Source: Chitinophagales bacterium
GTDB taxonomy: Bacteria; Bacteroidota; Bacteroidia; Chitinophagales; S012-47
Direction of reading: 5' to 3'
DNA: 32,268 nt
Assembly: GCA_026981615.1 (NCBI GenBank)
Contig: JALSIH010000021.1
Location: 1-32,268, forward strand
The notes beneath the pieces are model-generated. The model had not been told where the DNA came from. It saw only the letters and a program-made list of their open reading frames with translations, and made no database searches. Positions within the stretch are counted from its first letter, which is position 1, and the number at the start of each line of letters is the position of its first letter. Below are positions 8,337 to 16,100 of the stretch, piece after piece. Both the position numbers and the translations under genes were made by a program.

Positions 8337-8655
8337 TGAATTACAAAAAAGAGTGGACGACTGGATCAAAGCCCACGGAGTTCGCTATTTTGACGAGCTC
8401 ACCAATATGGCGCTGCTCAGCGAAGAAGTGGGCGAAGTGGCCCGGATCATTGCTCGCAAATATGGAGAGCAGTCATTTAAGGAGGGGGAGGAAGAAGTTG
8501 AGTTGGCCGATGAGCTGGCGGATGTATTGTTTGTCTTAATCTGTCTTTCCAATCAGACCGGTGTCAGGCTCAGCGAAGCCATCGAAAAAAATCTGCAGAA
8601 AAAGACTCAGCGGGACGGAGCCCGGCACAAAATGAATAAAAAACTGAATTTATGA
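8326..8655 (+). CDS. MazG-like nucleotide pyrophosphohydrolase
   Basis: This small all-helical protein (109 residues) has the MazG metal-binding pattern: EExxE at E33-E34-E37 (SEEVGEVAR) and ExxD at E63-D66 (DELADVLF). Such enzymes hydrolyse non-canonical or excess NTPs to NMP and pyrophosphate. The short single-domain form is common in Bacteroidota. An in-frame ATG at 8308 would add six residues, but ATG 8326 gives the usual start MTIDELQ and I prefer it. It overlaps the upstream membrane protein by 11 bases and the peptidase by four. The substrate is not evident. Confidence 0.88.
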   Translation: MTIDELQKRVDDWIKAHGVRYFDELTNMALLSEEVGEVARIIARKYGEQSFKEGEEEVELADELADVLFVLICLSNQTGVRLSEAIEKNLQKKTQRDGARHKMNKKLNL

Positions 8656-10421
8656 AGCAAGGACTCGCAGCGATTCTCCTCTTGTTTTTTACGGCATTTC
8701 TGCTTCGGGCCCAGAGCGGCTGGCTGACACCTTTTGAGGAAAGTGGCGGAAAAGAATCGGCAAGCTACCGGCAGAGCAATGATTTTTACAGGAGGCTGGC
8801 CGAAGTCTATCCGGATAAGGTGAAGGTGCTGCAATACGGAGAAGCGGATATAGGCAAACCCATTCGTCTGGTGATCGTTTCGAAAGACGGATACTTCAGC
8901 CCGGAAGAGGCCCGGAAGAACGGAAAACTGGTATTTATGATCATGAATGGCATACACCCGGGCGAGTCATGCGGGGTGGATGCCTCGATGATGCTGGTCA
9001 GGGATTTGGTGACGGGTCATTCGGAAGAAGATTTGCTCGAGCACGTGGTGTTTTGCATTATACCGGTTTACAATGTGGGCGGCTCTTTGAACCGAAGCTG
9101 CTGTACAAGAGCCAATCAGCTGGGGCCGGCAGAGCAGGGATTCAGGGGCAATGCGCGCAACCTGGACCTGAACCGTGACTTTGCCAAGGCCGAAGCCCGG
9201 AATACACACACTTTCATGCGCATGTATCAAAGCTGGAAACCGGAGCTCTTTCTGGATACACATACATCTGACGGTGCCGACTATCAATATGTGATGACCC
9301 TCATCTCCACACAGAAAGACAAGCTTCATCCCTTAATGGCCGAATATCTGAGCAATGACCTGGATCCCGCACTTTACCAGTCGATGCAGGAAAAAGGCTT
9401 TGAGATGACACCCTATGTTTTTTCAATGAAACGTACGCCTGAAAGCGGAATCCGTGCATTTATCGAAACACCCCGCTATTCCACGGGATATACCGCACTT
9501 TTCAATACCATCGGCTTTGTTTCGGAGGCCCACATGCTGAAAAGCTTTGATCAAAGAGTACGGGGAACCTATGCGCTGATCCGGAGCATTGCCGAGGAAG
9601 CAGGCAAAGATGCGGAGGAAATTATCGCCCGCAAAAAGAAAGCCGACCGGGAAGTCGGTCGGCAGGAGCAGTTTGACCTGAACTGGGAGCCGGATACACT
9701 GCACTACCGAATGATCGACTTCAAAGGATATGAAGCGGGCTACAGAAAAAGCCGCGTGACGGGATTGATGCAGCTCTATTACGACCAAAGCAAACCTTTT
9801 ACACGGCCTGTTCGCTACTACGATCGCTACCGTGCCACCGATTCCGTACGCAAACCGGTGGCCTATATTATTCCGCAAGCCTGGCGCGAGGTCATTGACC
9901 TCTTGAAATTAAACGGGGTCAGGCTCTACCGGCTCGATAAGGATACAGTACTTTCTCTGCACTGCTATTACATCAGAGATGTAAAAACGCTTGACTTTGC
10001 CTGGGAGGGGCACTATGCCCATACCGATTTGCGTGTGGAAGAAGAAGTGCAGGAAATTCCACTTTATATGGGTGATTATATCGTGTTTCCCGATCAGGAA
10101 AGCAACCGTTACATTGTAGAGATGCTCGAGCCCCGGGCAGTGGATTCATGGTTTCGTTGGAATTTTTTCGATGAAATATTGATGCAGAAGGAATACTTCA
10201 GCGATTATGTTTTTGATATCAGCGCAGAGGAAATTTTGAGAAATGACGAAGTGCTGCGAATGCAGTTTGAAGCGAAAAAAGCGCAGGATGAAGATTTTGC
10301 CCGGAGCAAGCGGAAGCAGTTGCAGTTTATTTACAGGCATTCTCCTTACTACGAAAAAAGTCATCAGCGCTATCCGGTCTACCGTTTGACGGAAATAATG
10401 ACGCTTCCATTGATGAACTAG
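8652..10421 (+). CDS. Secreted M14-family zinc metallopeptidase (carboxypeptidase-like)
   Basis: The protein has 589 residues with a signal peptide (about 1-20, ending LLRAQ). The M14 active site is complete: HPGES supplies zinc ligands H102 and E105, DTHTSDG supplies H204, RNLDLNRDF supplies substrate-binding R169, N174 and R175, and FVSEAHM carries the likely catalytic E292. The peptidase domain fills roughly residues 40-330. The remaining 260 residues form a C-terminal extension that I cannot assign; this overall length is common for Bacteroidota M14 proteins. There is no T9SS sorting domain, so the product is probably periplasmic. It overlaps the MazG-like gene (ATGA) and is the last clearly coupled gene of this unit. 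Confidence 0.9.
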   Translation: MKQGLAAILLLFFTAFLLRAQSGWLTPFEESGGKESASYRQSNDFYRRLAEVYPDKVKVLQYGEADIGKPIRLVIVSKDGYFSPEEARKNGKLVFMIMNGIHPGESCGVDASMMLVRDLVTGHSEEDLLEHVVFCIIPVYNVGGSLNRSCCTRANQLGPAEQGFRGNARNLDLNRDFAKAEARNTHTFMRMYQSWKPELFLDTHTSDGADYQYVMTLISTQKDKLHPLMAEYLSNDLDPALYQSMQEKGFEMTPYVFSMKRTPESGIRAFIETPRYSTGYTALFNTIGFVSEAHMLKSFDQRVRGTYALIRSIAEEAGKDAEEIIARKKKADREVGRQEQFDLNWEPDTLHYRMIDFKGYEAGYRKSRVTGLMQLYYDQSKPFTRPVRYYDRYRATDSVRKPVAYIIPQAWREVIDLLKLNGVRLYRLDKDTVLSLHCYYIRDVKTLDFAWEGHYAHTDLRVEEEVQEIPLYMGDYIVFPDQESNRYIVEMLEPRAVDSWFRWNFFDEILMQKEYFSDYVFDISAEEILRNDEVLRMQFEAKKAQDEDFARSKRKQLQFIYRHSPYYEKSHQRYPVYRLTEIMTLPLMN

Positions 10422-10434
10422 GTGCCTGGGCTTT

Positions 10435-10442
10435 TATCTTTG
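10435..10442 (+). promoter_or_regulatory. Possible -7 box upstream of the small envelope protein
   Basis: TATCTTTG matches TAnnTTTG exactly and lies between the peptidase stop and the next gene. The predicted transcription start (about 10446) coincides with the TTG/GTG start codons at 10445 and 10448, which would make the message effectively leaderless. Chance occurrence is possible. Confidence 0.35.
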
Positions 10443-10444
10443 GC

Positions 10445-11002
10445 TTGGTGAAAAAGGTGATTTTGCTACTTCTTTTTGCAGGAAGGTTTCTTTCCGTTTT
10501 CTCGCAGGCAAGGCTCGAGGCGGGCGCCTTGTACGGTTTGCCTCGTTACGATGATTTTTTTCGCTACGAATTTGAAAGCCGCCTGGGCTGTCAGCTGGGC
10601 TTTTCCTTTCAGCGTCCCGATGGCATCGTCATTGGTGCCAATGTGGATATATTGAGTTTCAGGCCCTATTCGGCAAATTTTGCCGGCATCAGGGAAGCGG
10701 CATACCGGGGATATAATATTCAGGTTTCCTATGCCGGGAAAAAACAGGGGATGGTTCGCCTGGAACCTTTTGCAGCAGCGGGATACGGAAACATGAATTA
10801 CAATCTTGGGGCGCTGAAAAGCCAGGCCATGCTGCTGAAGCTGGGAGCTGTCTTCATCTGGAAACCGGAGGATGCTTACGGACTTACGATCAGCATATCC
10901 TGGCTGGGTTATTTTGATAAATTCGGGAAAGACCTGAATGCAGGCGACAGCCGGAATTTACAAGTGATCTTGATTTCAGCCGGCTTTTTTATCTGGCCGT
11001 AA
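10445..11002 (+). CDS. Small exported protein, probably an outer-membrane beta-barrel
   Basis: This frame of 185 residues has no ATG near its start. The N-terminus must be TTG 10445 or GTG 10448, both giving a good signal peptide (VKKVILLLLFAG onward, cleaved near SVFSQA). The mature part is rich in aromatic residues and glycine and alternates polar and hydrophobic residues in short strands, as in small outer-membrane barrels. It ends in the strand-like LQVILISAGFFIWP, although the last residue is not the usual Phe. No family is recognised. It lies 23 bases after the peptidase gene and converges on gcvT with a 14-base gap. Confidence 0.72.
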   Translation: MVKKVILLLLFAGRFLSVFSQARLEAGALYGLPRYDDFFRYEFESRLGCQLGFSFQRPDGIVIGANVDILSFRPYSANFAGIREAAYRGYNIQVSYAGKKQGMVRLEPFAAAGYGNMNYNLGALKSQAMLLKLGAVFIWKPEDAYGLTISISWLGYFDKFGKDLNAGDSRNLQVILISAGFFIWP

Positions 11003-11016
11003 GGCCGGGCAGGCGG

Positions 11017-12108
11017 CTATTTTAACGATACAAAGGGCGTTTTGCATACTTCGGCTGCCAGGTCTTTGTTTCTTACCCGAATGAAGATTTCCGTTCCCGG
11101 AGCGGCAAATTCTTTTTCTACATAACCCAAACCGATGCCCTCTTTCAGGAGGGGCGACATGGTGCCCGATGTGACCAGTCCGATTTTATTTCCTCCGGAG
11201 TCAACAATGCCATAATCATGCCTCGGAATGCCTTTGGCTTTCATTTTAAAGCCCACCAGTTTACGCTTGATGCCTTCTTTTTTAATTTGTTCCAGCTTTT
11301 TGCGGCCTACAAAGTCGTTGCCTTCCACAAACTTTGTAATCCATCCCAGACCGGCCTCGAGGGGGTTGCTGTGGTCATCAATGTCGTTGCCGTAAAGACA
11401 ATAGCCTGCTTCGAGGCGCAAAGTATCACGGGCACCCAAGCCGATGGGCTTGATACCGAACTCTTCGCCTGCCATCATAATGGAATCCCAAATTTTCCCG
11501 GCTGCAGAGGGAGAAAAGTAAAGTTCAAAACCTCCGGAGCCGGTGTAGCCGGTAGCTGAGATAAGGACATCATCGATGCCTGCCATGCGCCCTTTGGTAA
11601 AGTGATAGAAGGGGATGTCCGATAACTTGATCTCGCTTAGCTTCTGCAGTGTCTCTATTGCCTTTGGCCCCTGAACGGCAAGAAGCGCATAGTCATCCGA
11701 CAAGTTCTGCATTTGGACATCGAATTGATTTTGAGAGACGATCCAGTTCCAGTCTTTTTCAATATTCGAGGCATTTACCACGAGCAGATAATCCCGGTCG
11801 GCCAATTGATATATGATGAGATCATCAACAATGCCGGCATTTTCATTGGGCATGCAATTGTACTGTGCGCGGCCGGGAGTCAGTCTGCTGATATCGTTGG
11901 AGCTCACCTTCTGTACCAGCCGTTCAGCCTCTTTCCCTTTTATCCGGAATTCGCCCATATGCGAAACATCAAATACCCCGACAGCGGACCTTACCGTCAG
12001 ATGTTCGTCATTAATTCCGGAATAAGAAATGGGCATTTCATATCCGGCAAAAGGAGCCATTCGAGCACCCAGTGCCAGGTGTTTCTTGTAGAAAGGTGTG
12101 CGTTTCAT
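11017..12108 (-). CDS. gcvT: Aminomethyltransferase, glycine cleavage system T protein
   Basis: This complete protein of 363 residues is the usual size. GcvT transfers the methylene group from the aminomethyl-lipoyl H protein to tetrahydrofolate, releasing ammonia. Family landmarks are [10 protein letters not shown] near the start, [27 protein letters not shown] (folate-site region including the conserved Asp), [11 protein letters not shown], the [13 protein letters not shown] segment and [16 protein letters not shown] near the end. It is the only glycine cleavage gene here. A -7 box with a possible -33 partner lies upstream on the minus strand, and no glycine riboswitch is visible in its short leader. 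Confidence 0.95.
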   Translation of the reverse strand: MKRTPFYKKHLALGARMAPFAGYEMPISYSGINDEHLTVRSAVGVFDVSHMGEFRIKGKEAERLVQKVSSNDISRLTPGRAQYNCMPNENAGIVDDLIIYQLADRDYLLVVNASNIEKDWNWIVSQNQFDVQMQNLSDDYALLAVQGPKAIETLQKLSEIKLSDIPFYHFTKGRMAGIDDVLISATGYTGSGGFELYFSPSAAGKIWDSIMMAGEEFGIKPIGLGARDTLRLEAGYCLYGNDIDDHSNPLEAGLGWITKFVEGNDFVGRKKLEQIKKEGIKRKLVGFKMKAKGIPRHDYGIVDSGGNKIGLVTSGTMSPLLKEGIGLGYVEKEFAAPGTEIFIRVRNKDLAAEVCKTPFVSLK

Positions 12109-12130
12109 TTGCCAGAGCTTGTTTGAGACG

Positions 12131-12138
12131 CAAAACTA
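12131..12138 (-). promoter_or_regulatory. -7 box for gcvT
   Basis: The minus strand reads TAGTTTTG, an exact TAnnTTTG match. A minus-strand TTTG at 12162-12165 lies 23 bases upstream and could be the -33 element. Predicted start near 12127 gives a leader of about 19 bases before the gcvT ATG. Confidence 0.5.
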
Positions 12139-12404
12139 AACATTCTCAAAAAGTAAAAAATCAAAAAATGGAGCGGGTAATCGGAAGCTGTGCAAGAAGT
12201 TTTTAAAAATATATTTTTATACATAAATTCATTGACGGAAGAGAATGTCAACGTGCCAATAAATCCCGTAAATAAAGGATTTGAAGCGATCTGTAAGAGG
12301 AAAAGAGAGGCGGGGACAAGGCAAAGTGTCTTATAAAGTGGTTAATAAAAGGGGGCGGTGGAATTAAATTTAGAACAATGGTTCATAATATATTTTCATT
12401 TTTT

Positions 12405-12412
12405 TAATTTTG
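12405..12412 (+). promoter_or_regulatory. Candidate -7 box for the secreted-protein cluster
   Basis: TAATTTTG is an exact TAnnTTTG match in the intergenic region, but it is about 230 bases from the next start codon and lies in very AT-rich DNA where chance matches are likely. No -33 element is clear. Confidence 0.3.
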
Positions 12413-12645
12413 GCTCTGATTGTACAGTGATGATTGCGTATTTTGGAGTGTTGAACGAATCCGGCCTTCAATAAAAAATTGATAAGGTGTGAGGTTCTCA
12501 AAAACTTTGATGTGTAGCAAGGGTTCATGAATAAATTTTTATTGTGAAACGCCTTCTACGCATGAATTTTTTGATATATTTAACACCCGAAATGTGGAAA
12601 AATTATTGTAGCTATTTATAAAATCATTACCTAAAAGGCAAAGAT

Positions 12646-13032
12646 ATGATCATTAGAAATTTACTCAAAAAAACAGCATTATTCCTTGTATTTGTGTTGT
12701 TTGCATCTCTTTCTGTACAAGCACAATCGGCTAACCCGGACGGTGGAAATACGCAAGACCCCGCGGACGTGCAGGCGGCCAAACAAGCGGGTATTGATCA
12801 AAATATTGCGCCTGTGTTGGAGCTGGGGGCTGCTGTCAGCACCAACAACGGGGGTCAGAACACAAATAATGGCTCAGCCGCAACGAATCTGAATGCGGCC
12901 CAGAAAAGTGACCTGCAAGCCACCATCGACAATTTTGAAAAAATGCTTCTTGATCCCAACCTTTCCCAGGAGATGAGAACAGCTGTAGAAAACAAACTGA
13001 CGATATATAAAGCCCTGCTTCAGGGTCAGTAA
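12646..13032 (+). CDS. Small secreted protein of unknown function
   Basis: The 128 residues comprise a signal peptide (about 1-27, cleaved after VQAQ), a low-complexity middle rich in N, G, Q and A (about 28-85), and a C-terminal amphipathic helical region (about 86-128) with a regular D/E/K/L pattern (SDLQATIDNFEKMLLDPN and following). I do not recognise it. There is no lipobox, no cysteine in the mature part and no T9SS sorting signal, so it is predicted periplasmic or secreted. It precedes a T9SS surface protein and a PorP/SprF gene on the same strand, with 68 bases to the former, which suggests a shared role. The low-complexity linker followed by a helical hairpin could be a binding partner, but that is inference. 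Confidence 0.78.
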   Translation: MIIRNLLKKTALFLVFVLFASLSVQAQSANPDGGNTQDPADVQAAKQAGIDQNIAPVLELGAAVSTNNGGQNTNNGSAATNLNAAQKSDLQATIDNFEKMLLDPNLSQEMRTAVENKLTIYKALLQGQ

Positions 13033-13100
13033 GATCAATTATTCAACAGTAGTAGATATAATTAAACGACTAAACCTAAAATCTCACAAAAAATAGCGAC

Positions 13101-16100
13101 ATGAGGGAGATATTTTACAAAAGCCTTTCAATTCTGGCACTTACATTGGTCCTTACTTCGTCTGCCGCATATGCGCAGCCGGTAATTGACACCTTGTTGT
13201 TTGAGGACTTTAACAATTGTAGCGCTAGTGCACCGACAGGATGGACTGATACAATTGTGGAGGGCCCAATCGGTTGGGTGTACAACAAAAACGGGCAGGC
13301 AGGCGGAAGCCTGAATGGTACTTGTGCCATGGTGTTCGATGATTTCTTTGCAGCACCAAACCCTCCAAACTGGGCGTATGTCACTACTTCCAATTTTGAT
13401 GCAACAGGTTTGAACAATGTGCAGCTTGTATTTGATTACAATATGACGGAAACGCAAAACAGTGGAGGTAATGTGCCGCCTATTGCTGCTTTTTTCCGCA
13501 TTTATGTATGGAACGGGTACAAATGGATGGAAATTTACGAAGAAGATGATGACAAGCCGAGTGCCAGCAACTTTGGCTTTTTTACACGTACACTCGATCT
13601 GATGCCTTATGTCAATCCGGATATGCGTCTTCGTTTTGAATATGAAGACAACGGATGGTCAGACGGTGTTTCGGTTGACAATATACTTGTGAGAGGCGAA
13701 ATTCCTTTTCAATATGATGCCAGAGTGTTGAGAGGGTATGATACGGTTGAGTATACTCAAATCCCTTATGCGCAAACTCCTCATAATGTAAAAGCCATCG
13801 GAGAAAACTACGGTACGGACCCCTTGACCGGAGTGGTGATTACAACGACTATTTCAGAACCCCTTTCAGGTACCGTGCTGACCGAAAGTTCCGCACCCAT
13901 GAACCTGAACCCGGGAGAAACCTTCGAATTCCAGTGGCCGGGTGGTGGCTTCGTTCATCCTTTCCCGGGAACGTGGATTATTCAGCACAGCATTACCATG
14001 AACGAACCCGATGCCTGGATGGGCAACAACTCGGTGGTTCCTTGGAGACAAGGTTTCTCAAATGACATTTACGCACGTGATGACAGCAACTACGTGAATG
14101 GTATCGGATTTGGCGGTGCACCGGGAGAACTGGCTCAGATTTTTCATAATCGCTATGAAACAATACTCACCAATATTCAATTCCAACTCGGAAATACGGC
14201 TACACAAGCTTATCCGACCGTGGGGGATCCTTTCCAGGTGAAAGTGTACAAGTGCGTAAATAATGTCCCTGACTCCCTGGTTTACGAATCTCCTATTTAC
14301 AAGGTGCAGGGAAGTGCAGCCATTTGGTATGATATCCCCATCGCTGAAGGAGGAATTATTCTTCAGCCCGACACCTATGCCATTGCTTTGGCGCAAGTGG
14401 GCAACAACAATATTTCCCTGGCATTCAGTAATACGCTTTTCTTCAAAAGACGCATATTGTTTAATGCCGGTGGGGCATGGACTCCGGTCGAATTCGCAAA
14501 TTTCAGAATTGCATATTCCCTGCGCGGGCAGTTTGGATGTATGAGATTGAATCCCGGCAAGGACTCCACTATTTGCAGTGACCAGTCCTATATGCTTGGC
14601 GGCAATCCGACAGCTTCCGGTGTAAGCGGGCCGGTTACCTATTCATGGGCTCCTGCTGCGGATCTGGATGATCCCACATCAGCCAACCCTCTTTTCACCC
14701 CGAGCGATACCGGTGAATTTGTTTTCACGGTTACCGCTTCGGATACGGCAGGATGTGTGCAGTCGTCTACCGTAACTGTACGGGTGAATCCCGCACCACA
14801 GGCCGGTATTGCCGGACTTCAAACGGACTACTGTATTTATGACGATCCGGATACAATTGATATTCAGCCTGCCGGTGGTGAAGTTTCGGGCCCCGGAGTG
14901 GTTGTCATTGATTCCACCAGATGTTTGGATCAGATTGGTGGCAGTGGCGGATTCCTTGAAACAACATTTAGTACCAACAACGGTCAGTCAGGTAACATGT
15001 TTGACATTGTTGCCAAGAAGAAAATTGCCATTGTAGATTTTGATATCAATGTGGACGGTGGTACATGGAACGTGGAAGTTTATACCAAAGCCGGCTCGCA
15101 TGTGGGCTCGGAAACAAATGCAAGTGCATGGACGCTGGTTGCTACAACGACCGTGGCCGGTGCAGGCCTTGACAATCCGACCCCTCTTGAATTGCAAAAC
15201 ATGTCGGTAACGATTGACGCGGGTGCCACACAGGCATTTTACGTGACGGTTACCAATGGTACGGGAATGAATTACTTTAATGGTTCTGCAGTTGGAAATG
15301 TATTTGCAGAAGACGATGCCATCCAGTTCCTCGAAGGTACGGGCAATGCCTATCCCTTCGGTGCGGTATTCCAACCGCGTGTTTGGAGTGGTAATATTTA
15401 TTACGCCAACCCGATCTGCGGTTCTGCCGTACCCGGAAACACCTTGTTTGATCCTGCCCTCGCAGGCTTGGGTGAGCATCAAATTGTGTATTGCTATACC
15501 AATGATTTCGGATGTACGGCTTGTGATACTTTCACAGTGAATGTGCATCCCCGTCCGGATGCTACCATTAATCCGGCCGGGCCTGTTTGTTTGAATGAAA
15601 CAATCATGATGACTGCAGTTACTCCTTTCGGTACCTGGAGCGGTAATGGAATTGTGGATCCGGCTGCCGGAACGTTTAGCGGTGCGGCTGCTGGTGTGGG
15701 AGACCATACAGTTTACTATGATGTGATTGATGCCAGAGGATGTTACAACAGAGATTCTATCGTTGTAACTGTTAATGACATCCCGACTGTGGATGCAGGT
15801 GCCGACATGACCGTATGTGCCGGTTCAGCCGTTCAGATCGGTGGAAACCCGACCGCAACTGCCGGAGTAAGCAACAATGGCTTTATTGATAATTATTCAT
15901 GGTCACCGGCTACAGGATTAAGCTCTTCGGTAGATCCTAACCCGATGGCCAGTCCTGCCGCTACAACAACATACACAGTTACTGTTACGGATAATAACGG
16001 ATGTTCAGCCAGTGATGAAATGACAGTGGAAGTGCGTGAAGCGCCTACGGCTGATGCCGGAGATAACGTGGTAAGTTGCGATGGCCAGCCGGTATATATC

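Larger units (their letters stand above)
12109..12645. other. AT-rich intergenic region without a gene
   Basis: These 537 bases separate divergent gcvT and the secreted-protein cluster. I find no credible coding frame; the longest tidy plus-strand frame I noticed, at 12430, is 14 codons. The left edge holds the gcvT promoter. Plus-strand candidates are TAATTTTG at 12405-12412 (exact -7 match) and TATATTTA at 12575-12582 (one mismatch). If the first is used, the downstream gene would have a leader of about 230 bases. I see no strong hairpin, riboswitch core or repeat. Confidence 0.6.

Noticed and set aside
10995-11006. Hairpin GGCC-GTAA-GGCC at the convergent end of the 10445 gene and gcvT
   Set aside because: The stem is only four base pairs and no T tract follows on either strand, so it is not a credible terminator.
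12430-12474. Fourteen-codon frame in the intergenic gap
   Set aside because: Too short, with no coding signal or conserved feature to support it.
12575-12582. TATATTTA as a -7 box for the 12646 gene
   Set aside because: One mismatch to the consensus, no -33 partner, and very AT-rich surroundings.
14988-15707. Minus-strand frame of 239 codons inside the surface-protein gene
   Set aside because: No signal, domain or start context; the plus-strand protein is continuous and convincing here.
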